A DNA stretch of 64,000 bases, from assembly GCF_049340185.1 (NCBI RefSeq), contig NZ_JBMPPC010000003.1:372001-436000 (forward strand). Reading direction: 5' to 3'. Below the pieces are notes generated by a model, which saw only the letters and a program-made list of their open reading frames with translations, was not told the origin of the DNA and did no database searches. Position 1 is the stretch's first letter. Each line of letters starts with the position of its first letter. This document shows, piece by piece, positions 35,718 through 44,117 of this stretch. Source of the stretch: Undibacterium sp049340185 (lineage in GTDB: Bacteria; Pseudomonadota; Gammaproteobacteria; Burkholderiales; Burkholderiaceae_D). The translations under genes and the position numbers were made by a program.

Positions 35718-36230
35718 ATGTCAACCGTTCAAACAACCAATATCAACGTTAACATTATCAATTTTCAAGACGCCTATACCTCTTTAGGAATGGGGACTAT
35801 TCCAGCAGGTACTAGCGTAGCGAATGGTGTCGCTGCCATCGAAAAAGCATTGATTGCTAATCTGATGTCCAAATGGCCTGCAAGTTATCCTGCATCCGAG
35901 CCGAATCAAGTGGATGACGGCATTATGGAGCCCTGGAGTAGTAACGTTGCCGGTACTGCACCCGTATGTCTGGTGAACCAAATTACTACGGATTTTAATA
36001 GCTGGCAGCTTCCGTATAACAGCGATCTCCTGATGCAGATGGGGAATGAAATTACTACCGAGATTGCCGCTAACGGAGGTCAGACAGGATATTTTTATGG
36101 ACAAACCTCTCTGGCAGGTAGCGAAAAAATATACTGGGGTGTTGCTTACACGACTGCGGTTGTCATTGGTCCGCCAAGCAATGCTACCGGTGTGATTTAC
36201 GCTTTTTCTGCGGTTCTGGGACTTAACTGA
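35718..36230 (+). CDS. unknown protein between the two precursor peptides
   Basis: 170 residues behind GAGG. It begins MSTVQTTNINVNIINFQDAY, has one cysteine, no signal peptide and a hydrophobic, aromatic C-terminal third (KIYWGVAYTTAVVIGPP). I recognise no family. It does not carry the leader of peptides A and B. Position inside the peptide locus makes it a candidate modification, chaperone or immunity protein, or itself a product. Confidence 0.7.
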   Translation: MSTVQTTNINVNIINFQDAYTSLGMGTIPAGTSVANGVAAIEKALIANLMSKWPASYPASEPNQVDDGIMEPWSSNVAGTAPVCLVNQITTDFNSWQLPYNSDLLMQMGNEITTEIAANGGQTGYFYGQTSLAGSEKIYWGVAYTTAVVIGPPSNATGVIYAFSAVLGLN

Positions 36231-36282
36231 TGACGACACATATAATCCTTTGAAAGATAAATTTCTTCCTAGGAATCGAGTC

Positions 36283-36312
36283 TAGTCAATAGGTAGTCAA
36301 TAGGTAGTCAAT
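36283..36312. repeat. 11-bp tandem repeat, 2.7 units
   Basis: TAGTCAATAGG at 36283-36293 and 36294-36304, then TAGTCAAT to 36312, between the unknown gene and peptide B. A TTCCTAGGAA palindrome lies at 36266-36275 and a small T-tailed hairpin at 36361-36379. Confidence 0.8.
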
Positions 36313-36490
36313 GTGCTGACCAGTCGTCTTTACGATAAACCGAGATGATTAAAGCGTATCAAATACTTCCTGTATTTTTATGAAAATGGTTATCCAAAAA
36401 TCGTTGGCAGGAAGCTTTTTTCTTTTTTTTCGGGTAAGCACAACATTTTTTTTCGTCACGCAAGACGGTCAAACAGAAAAGAGAATTGAA

Positions 36491-36748
36491 ATGAAAAATT
36501 TACCAACTCAAGCATTGCCAGTACAACGCTCAACTGGCGTTGCCAGTGTAAAAAATATGATTGGTGCTGATGGTTATGGCGGTATTCTGGCAGCGGCATG
36601 TGGTCCTGGTGCCGTCGGTCAGGGACAATGCTTCGATCAGAACGGCCCAATCGGTGGACCAACTGCTTTTAATTGTGCAGCTTGTTGCGCTCTGCGTACG
36701 TCGACACACTGGCAAAATGCTGCCGGAGCGTTCGCAATCTGTCATTGA
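36491..36748 (+). CDS. putative RiPP precursor peptide B
   Basis: 85 residues. The 5' untranslated AAAGAGAATTGAA and the leader MKNLPTQALPVQRS copy those of peptide A nearly base for base. After the leader, GVAS (16-19) resembles the PatE-type recognition motif. The rest is glycine/alanine-rich with six cysteines (37, 47, 62, 65, 66, 84) in a different pattern: ILAAACGPGAVGQGQCFD, FNCAACCALR and a C-terminal ICH. The cores of A and B do not align, which is typical of precursor families processed by shared enzymes. Confidence 0.72.
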   Translation: MKNLPTQALPVQRSTGVASVKNMIGADGYGGILAAACGPGAVGQGQCFDQNGPIGGPTAFNCAACCALRTSTHWQNAAGAFAICH

Positions 36749-36753
36749 GAAAA

Positions 36754-36799
36754 CATCAAGTACATCCGGAGTGAACAGAACAACTGGAAGTACTTGATG
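36754..36799 (+). repeat. inverted repeat downstream of peptide B
   Basis: CATCAAGTAC (36754-36763) and GTACTTGATG (36790-36799) are a perfect 10-bp inverted repeat around a 26-base loop, starting 5 bp after the stop. No T-tract follows; it may stabilise the mRNA 3' end. Confidence 0.6.
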
Positions 36800-36960
36800 C
36801 CATTGAACAAACCGATTCGTAAATGCGCTTATATGCGTCTATATAGCCTCAATGACTGAGATACAAATTATGATCGAAAGCCATCTGCGTTAACTCGCTT
36901 TTGAGTTTTAGCGACTACCCTAATTGTGCTGATGATTCTCTTGGTGTGCGGGGGCATTGT

Positions 36961-38796
36961 TTACTTTGGTTTGCGTGAGTAAATATCTTTGATACTTTCC
37001 TCAAAATGACTCGCCAGGTTATTACGTTTTAGTTTGAGCGTTGGCGTGATCAGGGTGTTTTCTATTGTCCATGGTTCCAGACTAAGGATGACTGCTTTGG
37101 GTTGAGCATAGTAAGGGAAGGACTCTGTCAATCCACGTATGCGCTTGAGTACGGCATCAATAGCCTTAGGTGATCGTAGGCTCTCGCTGTCGTCAGGATT
37201 TAGGCCTGACGAGTTTGCTAATTCGATCCAGTAACGTCGATTCAGAACGACGGCGCAACTGATGAAGGGATGATTTTCTCCAAAGGCATAAGCTTGCTCA
37301 AATACAGAGTCGTTGGTGATCGCCAGCTCCAGATCGACCGGAGCGATTTTTTCGCCAGTAGAAGTCACGATGATTTCTTTCACGCGTCCTAAAATGCGTA
37401 CCCGGCCGGACTCGATGGCTGCCTGATCCCCTGTACGCAGCCAGCCATCGATGAAGGTTTTTGCGGTGTCTTCATCACGCTTCCAGTAACCACGCATGAC
37501 ATTAGGACCCCTTACCAAAAGCTCGGCGTTGTCACCGATTCTGACTTCTACCTCCGCAACGGGGCGTCCAACTGTTGCCGGGTCGTTGTCGTCAGGGGCA
37601 TTAAACGCAACTACCGGTGCAGTCTCAGTCATGCCATATCCTTGAACAATCGGAATGCCCAGTCCGAGGAAGCAATGTGAGATCGCCGATGATAATGCAG
37701 CACCGCCGCTGACGGCAACCCGTAGGCGCCCACCGAACTGCATTTGTAATTTTTGCGCAATTAATTTGTCGAAGATGATCCAGGCAGAGGCATCGATCGC
37801 GGCGTTGAGCGAACCATCCGATAAGCGGCCCTGAGTGCGACAAAATCTGCGCCAGCCTACACTCATTGCGGTATTGAATAACCAGGATTGTAGCTTTGAT
37901 AAAGCGAGTTTATTTTGTATCGCACTGAAGACACGTTCGTAAATTCTCGGTACGGAAATCAGGATAGTCGGACGTACTTCAAGCAAGTCCTGTGGCAGTT
38001 GTTTGGTCGAACGCGAAAATGCTACACAGGCGCCGGCAGCGATGGGTAGGTAGTAACCTGCTGTTCGCTCAAAGGTGTGAGAGAGCGGCAAAAAGGAGAG
38101 GAAAACATCGGTGATGACCGGCGCTACACGCTGTACGACAGCTTTGACATTTGACATCACGTTTGTGTGGGTCAGCATCACGCCTTTGGGCTTACCTGTG
38201 GTGCCGGATGTGTACACAAGTGCGGCAAGCTCATTCGCCACCGGCGTTTGCACTAAAGCGGTGTTATTGCTGCCGGATGCCAGCCATTCGTCTAAGCTTG
38301 TTACGGGAACTGAGGACATGACGACAGGTATCGACGATTTTTCGAGGACGACGACCTGGCGCAATGCAGGTAAATCGAGACCTGCTGAAGCAATATCTGC
38401 CCACTGCCGATCGCTTGCGGCAATCAAAAAAGAGGCGTCGCTATCGCTCAGAATGTAAGCAATACTGGCGGGGTTATCAAGCGCATGCATAGGTACAGGC
38501 ACATACGCAAGCGCAAGACTAGCCTGATCTATGCAGACGGCATGCAGGCCGTTCGGTAGCAAGATCGCTATACGAGATCCGGATACTAGGTTTAATCCGG
38601 AGAGCGCTTTAACAAACCCGGTTACGCGCTCACTGGTTTGTTGCCATGAATAGCTCTGCCATTGCGCATTGGCCTCATCGTATTGTCGATACGCTTCAGC
38701 ATCAGGTGTTTGTTGTACGCGCCATGAAAATAATGCTGGCAAGGTCTGAAGCTCAGAAAACTGAGTATTTTGCATATGTAAATTTGAGTTTGACAT
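36961..38796 (-). CDS. long-chain acyl-CoA synthetase (AMP-binding enzyme)
   Basis: 611 residues of the ANL superfamily. The AMP/phosphate loop is YTSGTTGKPKGVMLTHTN; GYGMTETAPVVAFN is motif A5 and GWLRTGDQAAIESGRVRILG is A7-A8. The overall shape matches FadD15-like long-chain fatty-acid CoA ligases. It converges on the peptide locus from the other strand and is probably a housekeeping gene, but an acyl-activating role for the peptides cannot be excluded. Confidence 0.88.
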   Translation of the reverse strand: MSNSNLHMQNTQFSELQTLPALFSWRVQQTPDAEAYRQYDEANAQWQSYSWQQTSERVTGFVKALSGLNLVSGSRIAILLPNGLHAVCIDQASLALAYVPVPMHALDNPASIAYILSDSDASFLIAASDRQWADIASAGLDLPALRQVVVLEKSSIPVVMSSVPVTSLDEWLASGSNNTALVQTPVANELAALVYTSGTTGKPKGVMLTHTNVMSNVKAVVQRVAPVITDVFLSFLPLSHTFERTAGYYLPIAAGACVAFSRSTKQLPQDLLEVRPTILISVPRIYERVFSAIQNKLALSKLQSWLFNTAMSVGWRRFCRTQGRLSDGSLNAAIDASAWIIFDKLIAQKLQMQFGGRLRVAVSGGAALSSAISHCFLGLGIPIVQGYGMTETAPVVAFNAPDDNDPATVGRPVAEVEVRIGDNAELLVRGPNVMRGYWKRDEDTAKTFIDGWLRTGDQAAIESGRVRILGRVKEIIVTSTGEKIAPVDLELAITNDSVFEQAYAFGENHPFISCAVVLNRRYWIELANSSGLNPDDSESLRSPKAIDAVLKRIRGLTESFPYYAQPKAVILSLEPWTIENTLITPTLKLKRNNLASHFEESIKDIYSRKPK

Positions 38797-39324
38797 AGGT
38801 TTGTCAGAAAAATGAATTGAATTGGGACGTAACAGCGACGTAATAGCGAGAACGTGTATCGCTTGCAGGGTGTTACACCGCTCATAATTCGTTACTTTAC
38901 CAGTTCGCTCTGCATCGGTATTGTGCGTAATTAAATGAAATGCTGGCAGAACTGGTGGGTTGGATTTTTTTGCAGTGCCTTAATAGGAACAGATTCAGGA
39001 CAGAGTTACGATGGATTTACAATAAATTCACCATAGATTAAAAAGATTTATCAGATTTAATAAAATTATCGTTGGTGGAAAGGGCTCGGCGCGAAACATT
39101 ATGGTTTTTATTTACTCCGGCCTGATTTCCAGCAGTTCCGACTAGACTTTCGTCCTCCTTGAGGCAACAATCTGGGTTCGATTTATGCCGCAACACTACT
39201 CGTTTAAGGCTGCCTATACGGGTCACTGCATACTGTGTGCGTGTACGCGCGGTGTTTATTTGTTTTCGCCTGCTAAACGACCGATATCAAACGAAAGCAC
39301 TACCCCATTTCTAACGGAGATCAG
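38797..39324. other. divergent intergenic region
   Basis: 528 bases, AT-rich near 39030-39080. No gene, RNA or clear repeat recognised. It must carry the promoters of the acyl-CoA synthetase and of the propeller/amidohydrolase gene. Confidence 0.5.
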
Positions 39325-42300
39325 ATGCAAACGCTCAAAAAAATACAGTTATGCAGCGCTTTATTCTTCACTTTATGTAGCGTAGCAAGCATCGGTGCAG
39401 AGGCCGGTAAAGACGTCGCGGATGCCAAGAAAAAATGGGATGTGAATGCGCCTGCCGGTACAGGTTCTACGGTCAATATTGATACCAGAACGGGTACCTG
39501 GATGAGTGTCGATGTGAGCCCGGACGGTAAGCAGATTGTTTTTGATCTCTTGGGGGACTTATATCTGCTGCCCATCGAGGGAGGAGAGGCGAAGGCATTG
39601 ACTCACAGCATTGCCTGGGAAATGCAGGCAAGGTTTTCGCCGGATGGCAAACAACTGACCTATATGTCTGACGCTGGCGGTGGCGACAATATCTGGATCA
39701 TGAATGTGGACGGAACAAACGCCCATGCACTGACCAAAGAAGAGTTCCGCTTGCTCAATAATCCGGTATGGCATCCGAACGGCCAGTACATTGCTGCGCG
39801 CAAGCATTACACGGGTACCCGTTCGCTGGGATCTGGCGAAATCTGGTTGTATCACGTTGGCGGCGGCGCGGGAGTGCAGTTGAACGAAAAGCCTAATTGG
39901 CAGAAAGATCTGGGGGAGCCTGCATTCTCTCCTGATGGGCGCTACGTCTATTATTCTCAGGACACGACCTCGGGCAATTCATTTGAGTACAACAAAAACT
40001 CGAATGCACAGATTTATCAGATTTTTCGTAAAGATTTAAAAGATGGTAAGACCAAGGCTTTTGTGAGTGGCCCTGGTGGTGCTGTACGTCCAACGCCATC
40101 GCCAGATGGTAAGTATCTGGCATTTGTGCGCAGAGTGCGCAACCAGAGTACCTTGTTCTTGAAGGATCTGGAGACTGGCGAAGAGAAGGTCGCATGGAGC
40201 GAGTTAGAACGTGATATGCAGGAGACCTGGGCAGTGCATGGCGTGTATCCGTCGATTAGCTGGCTACCCGGAAGTAAGCAATTAGTGATCTGGGCAAAGG
40301 GTAAGCTCTGGCGTGTTGATCCATTTGCCAAGTCTTCTAAGGAAATCGCATTCCACGTAAAAGATACCAGGGAGATTCGTCCTGCGTTACGGTTCGACAC
40401 CGCGGTAGCACCGGATAAATTTGATGTGCATCAATTACGATGGGTGAATGTCTCGCCACAAGGCGATAAAGTCGTGTACTCGGCGCTGGGGCAACTGTAT
40501 ATCCGTGACCTGCCGAATGGTACGCCGCAACGGCTGACTAAGCAGCAGGATCATTTTGAATTCTTTCCGTATTTTTCACGTGATGGACGCAGCATTGTCT
40601 TCACCACCTGGGATGATGAAAAACTGGGATCAGTCCGCAGTATCGATATTCGCAGCGGTCAGGAAACCGTTTTGACGAAGAAGCCAGGAAAATATCTCTC
40701 ACCACAATTCTCTCCCGATGGTAAGCAAGTGACCTATGAAAAGTCGCGCGGTGGTTATCTGACCTCGCCATGGTATGGGCTGGAAACAGGTATCTTTGTT
40801 GTGAATGCTGATGGAAAATCAGCACCGCGCCTGCTCACTGATGACGGATCCTCGCCGCAATTTGGTAAAGATAATGATGTCGTTTATGTGTCTAGGATGC
40901 AGCGCTCCGGCGAGGTCGATTGGAGTACCTCATTGGTCAGGATCGATATCAATAAAAACGAAGAGCAAGCAGTCGCCAAGGGGGAATTCGCCAGTGAGTT
41001 CAGTATTTCTCCGGATGGTAACTGGCTGGCGTTTGGTGAGCGTTTTCATACATTCGTCACACCCTTGCCAATGGCAGGAAAACCGGTGACTATCGGCCAA
41101 AAAATGGATGGACTGCCAGTCAGACAATTGGATGTGAATGCAGGTGACTACGTGCATTGGTCCGGTGACAGCAGCAAGATTCATTTTGCGCTTGGCGATG
41201 AATTATTTAGTACCGAATTAAAAAACGCCTTCACGTTTTTACCGGGTTCACCAAAAGAAATCAGCAAGCCTGCAGAGACCGGTCTGAAAATTGGTTTTCA
41301 GGAAAAAGCCAATAAGCCTACTGCAACGACCGTCATTTCAGGTGCGCGCATCGTGACCATGAAGGGGGATGAAGTCATTGATAACGGTCGCATCGTCATA
41401 AAAGAAAACCGGATTATCGCCGTTGGCAGTGCCGCCGATATTGCCGTGCCGTCTGGCGCGATGCAGATTGACGCGGCAGGTAAAACAATTATCCCCGGCA
41501 TTGTGGATGTGCACTGGCATGGTGGTATGGGGGAGAGTGAAATTATCCCTCAGCAAAGCTGGATTAACTACGCCTCGCTGGCCTTTGGTGTCACGACTTT
41601 GCATGATCCGTCGAACGACACATCAGAGATTTTTAGCCAGAGTGAATTGCAGCGCGCTGGCAAAATTGTTGGTCCGCGAATTTTCTCTACTGGGACGATT
41701 TTGTATGGTGCCAAGGCAAATATCAGTGCCGTAGTCAACAATCTTGATGATGCTTTAACGCACCTGAAACGCTTGAAAGCTGCAGGTGCTATTTCAGTGA
41801 AAAGCTATAACCAACCGCGTCGCGAGCAGCGTCAGCAGGTCTTGGAAGCGGCGCGTCAGACCGGCATGATGGTCGTGCCGGAGGGTGGCTCCCTGTTTCA
41901 GCACAATATGAGTATGGTGATTGATGGTCACACCGGGATTGAGCATGCGATTCCGGTCGCGAATGCTTACGATGATGTAAAACAATTGTGGTCGCAGACG
42001 AAAGTCGGCTACACGCCGACCCTGATCGTTGGCTACGGTGGTCTTGATGGTGAGCATTACTGGTATGCGCGTACGGATGTCTGGAAGCATCCTCTACTGT
42101 CGCGCTATGTTCCGCGTACTGTGCTTGAGTCACGCAGCGTAAGGCGTGAAACAGCTCCCGAAGAAGATTTCAATGTCTTTAATATCGCAAAGACGGCGAC
42201 CGAGTTGCAGCGTGCAGGTGTGCCAGTCAATCTCGGTGCGCACGGTCAGCGCGAAGGTCTGGGCGCGCATTGGGAAATGTGGACGCTGGCACGTGGCGGT

Positions 42301-42612
42301 ATGAGTTCACTTGAAGCGATCCGTGTCGCGACGCTGAACGGTGCAAAATACCTAGGCATGGATAAAGATATCGGCTCACTGGAGTCCGGTAAGCTGGCTG
42401 ATCTGGTGATGATCGACGGTGATGTGTTGAAAGATATACGCCAATCCGACAAAATCTCCCATGTGATGCTGAATGGCCGTTTGTATGACTCGGCAACGAT
42501 GAATGAGGTCGGCGCGACACCTAAGGCTCGTAAGCCGTTTTTCTTCGAAGGAAAAGATGGAGCAGGTATGCCAGTCGACACATCAGCGCATACTGACGGT
42601 CACGGGCACTGA
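39325..42612 (+). CDS. exported TolB-like beta-propeller/amidohydrolase fusion
   Basis: 1095 residues with a signal peptide. The first 660 residues or so contain repeated PD40/WD40-like blades (VDVSPDGKQIVFDLLGDLYL, ARFSPDGKQLTYMSD, PQFSPDGKQVTYEKS). From about 680 an amidohydrolase domain follows: TKVISGARIVTM-like strand, IVDVHWHGGMGE with the metal-binding HxH, and a C-terminal LGMDKDIGSLESGKLADLVM typical of imidazolonepropionase-like enzymes. The propeller may present peptides or other substrates. The substrate is unknown; the C-terminus ends in a His-rich tail. Confidence 0.88.
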   Translation: MQTLKKIQLCSALFFTLCSVASIGAEAGKDVADAKKKWDVNAPAGTGSTVNIDTRTGTWMSVDVSPDGKQIVFDLLGDLYLLPIEGGEAKALTHSIAWEMQARFSPDGKQLTYMSDAGGGDNIWIMNVDGTNAHALTKEEFRLLNNPVWHPNGQYIAARKHYTGTRSLGSGEIWLYHVGGGAGVQLNEKPNWQKDLGEPAFSPDGRYVYYSQDTTSGNSFEYNKNSNAQIYQIFRKDLKDGKTKAFVSGPGGAVRPTPSPDGKYLAFVRRVRNQSTLFLKDLETGEEKVAWSELERDMQETWAVHGVYPSISWLPGSKQLVIWAKGKLWRVDPFAKSSKEIAFHVKDTREIRPALRFDTAVAPDKFDVHQLRWVNVSPQGDKVVYSALGQLYIRDLPNGTPQRLTKQQDHFEFFPYFSRDGRSIVFTTWDDEKLGSVRSIDIRSGQETVLTKKPGKYLSPQFSPDGKQVTYEKSRGGYLTSPWYGLETGIFVVNADGKSAPRLLTDDGSSPQFGKDNDVVYVSRMQRSGEVDWSTSLVRIDINKNEEQAVAKGEFASEFSISPDGNWLAFGERFHTFVTPLPMAGKPVTIGQKMDGLPVRQLDVNAGDYVHWSGDSSKIHFALGDELFSTELKNAFTFLPGSPKEISKPAETGLKIGFQEKANKPTATTVISGARIVTMKGDEVIDNGRIVIKENRIIAVGSAADIAVPSGAMQIDAAGKTIIPGIVDVHWHGGMGESEIIPQQSWINYASLAFGVTTLHDPSNDTSEIFSQSELQRAGKIVGPRIFSTGTILYGAKANISAVVNNLDDALTHLKRLKAAGAISVKSYNQPRREQRQQVLEAARQTGMMVVPEGGSLFQHNMSMVIDGHTGIEHAIPVANAYDDVKQLWSQTKVGYTPTLIVGYGGLDGEHYWYARTDVWKHPLLSRYVPRTVLESRSVRRETAPEEDFNVFNIAKTATELQRAGVPVNLGAHGQREGLGAHWEMWTLARGGMSSLEAIRVATLNGAKYLGMDKDIGSLESGKLADLVMIDGDVLKDIRQSDKISHVMLNGRLYDSATMNEVGATPKARKPFFFEGKDGAGMPVDTSAHTDGHGH

Positions 42613-42681
42613 TGAGATGAGCTTCGATATCGATGTGGCAGGCTTGGTTTTTTTGCCGCTTCGATGACAAACGGAAGAATA

Positions 42682-42708
42682 AAAAAAGCCGCAATCTGCG
42701 GCTTTTTT
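42682..42708. terminator. bidirectional terminator
   Basis: A 12-bp perfect stem (AAAAAAGCCGCA with TGCGGCTTTTTT) with a 3-nt loop, between the amidohydrolase gene and the convergent TonB-like gene. Confidence 0.88.
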
Positions 42709-42748
42709 ATTTGGAATGGATTTCCAGATGATGTCGGTATTTTATTGC

Positions 42749-42784
42749 CTGAATTAATTATCTGAATTAATTATCTGAATTAAT
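42749..42784. repeat. 13-bp tandem repeat at the TonB-like stop codon
   Basis: CTGAATTAATTAT at 42749-42761 and 42762-42774, with a third partial copy to 42784, ending on the stop codon of the minus-strand gene. Confidence 0.85.
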
Positions 42785-43518
42785 CAGTTTTCCTGCCTAA
42801 AATTGAATTCTAAAACCTTGGTTTGTGGGCTAGATATCGGAGCGTATTTCCATTGCGTCACCGCTGCAATCACCTCAGGAGGAAAGTGTTTGGCTGGCTT
42901 TGCCTGAAGAATATCCACGCTGGATACTTTACCGTCCGTTTCAATGTGGAGGCGGGCGCTGACAGTACCTTCAACGATGCCGAGTTTCTCCGCACTTTTA
43001 GGAAAACGTGGTTGCACGCTGGACAGTAGCTTGAGTGTGACAGGCTCGGGTGCCGGTGCTGGCTTAGGTGCTGCGACCGCAACGATAGGTGCAGCTGCAG
43101 GGACTTCGACCGCTTTTTGTACGACCGCCGGTGTCTGAGCGATCGTTGTTGCTGCTGCCTTGACCGAGTCGCGGGAGTTGATGGCTGTTTTTGCTGCCAG
43201 TGCTTTGGCTTCTGCTGCTAGCTTGGCATCCTTAGCGTCTTTTGCCTGCTTCTCTTCTAATGCGATCTGGGTTGCAGTTTTGGTCGATGCCTGATCCATC
43301 CATTTAGTAACATCAGCGGTCTCTTCGGTATGTCGTATCGCATTTTTGACCAAGCCTGTTGGTTGCGATGAGATGGGTTCTGCGGCTGAGGGAGGCGTAC
43401 TTGCTGCCTCTTCGGGCGGTGAAGTTTTCTGGCATGCGGTGATGAACATGCTGATACAAAATAAATTGAACAGCAGAACACAAAATTTTCTTATTTCGTT
43501 TTGTACTACCTTATTCAT
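42784..43518 (-). CDS. lipoprotein with a TonB-type C-terminal domain
   Basis: 244 residues from the ATG at 43518, which has GAGGGG in front; an in-frame ATG at 43530 lacks one. The lipobox ISMFITAC makes it a lipoprotein, unlike classical TonB, which has an N-terminal membrane helix. A long Ala/Lys/Glu/Pro stretch follows, then a TonB C-terminal domain (VQPRFPKSAEKLGIVEGTVS, SSVDILQAKPAKHF, AAVTQWKYAPI). No exbBD is near. It may be an envelope protein using a TonB fold rather than an energy transducer. Confidence 0.75.
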   Translation of the reverse strand: MNKVVQNEIRKFCVLLFNLFCISMFITACQKTSPPEEAASTPPSAAEPISSQPTGLVKNAIRHTEETADVTKWMDQASTKTATQIALEEKQAKDAKDAKLAAEAKALAAKTAINSRDSVKAAATTIAQTPAVVQKAVEVPAAAPIVAVAAPKPAPAPEPVTLKLLSSVQPRFPKSAEKLGIVEGTVSARLHIETDGKVSSVDILQAKPAKHFPPEVIAAVTQWKYAPISSPQTKVLEFNFRQEN

Positions 43519-43538
43519 AGCGCCCCTCATGAAAAACG

Positions 43539-43568
43539 GATAACAATAGATAACAGCAGATAACTAAA
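43539..43568. repeat. 10-bp tandem repeat upstream of the TonB-like gene
   Basis: GATAACAATA, GATAACAGCA and GATAACTAAA follow each other at 43539-43568, in helical phase in the leader of the minus-strand gene. Confidence 0.7.
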
Positions 43569-44117
43569 ACCAAGTTGCCTAACACAATTACTTCCGCACT
43601 CAAATGATGCAAAAAAACAAAAAATCGCCCCATTAAAATGCGCTATTACATTGCCAGAAGCTAAGATTACCACTCAAAATGTTTCAAAGTGTAAATATTA
43701 ATGCTGACACGAGTAAGCCGGTTTAGCAATATCCAGATTACAAAAACCTCGCTAAGCGCAGGCTGGATGAGTAAGGTGACAAGTCTTGATAATACTTGCC
43801 ATGCAGGAACTGTGCCAAATTTTTCTATTTACTTTTTTTCGCGTTTATTCGTGGTGTAAATGTAAATTTTTTATTCAATTGGTAGAATTTTTTGATTTGA
43901 CTGAAGTGATTTTTAGTAAACTCAGTCGGGTATTCTCAATTGCCATTCTGTCTGGCGGGCTAAATCCATTACAATAGAGGGTTACATATATACAGTCGCA
44001 CAAAGAATTTCTGATAACTGCTAAAAATTGATATCCGGTATGTCGTACGGATAACGAATTGTTAAAAATTTCTGTAAATTCATTTGCGACGAGCCGTACA
44101 TCGACTAGGAAATCCTC
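43569..44117. other. region before ribBA
   Basis: AT-rich. TACAAT at 43970-43975 may be a -10 for ribBA. I looked for an FMN riboswitch and see none of its conserved blocks. A 63-codon ORF at 43786-43977 does not look coding. Confidence 0.5.

Noticed and set aside
36404..36418. Second sigma-54 promoter before peptide B (TGGCAGG)
   Set aside because: The -12 GC is replaced by TT, so only half the promoter matches.
36961..38796. Acyl-CoA synthetase as part of the peptide locus (lipopeptide idea)
   Set aside because: Opposite strand, ordinary FadD-like sequence and no shared promoter; co-function has no support from the sequence.
39559..42581. Several 80-110 codon frames opposite the propeller/amidohydrolase gene
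   Set aside because: All are antisense shadows of a well-supported gene with normal codon pattern.
43786..43977. 63-codon frame before ribBA
   Set aside because: AT-rich, Phe/Leu-dominated, no ribosome-binding site; most likely chance in intergenic DNA.
43569..44117. FMN riboswitch ahead of ribBA
   Set aside because: None of the conserved RFN blocks are present.
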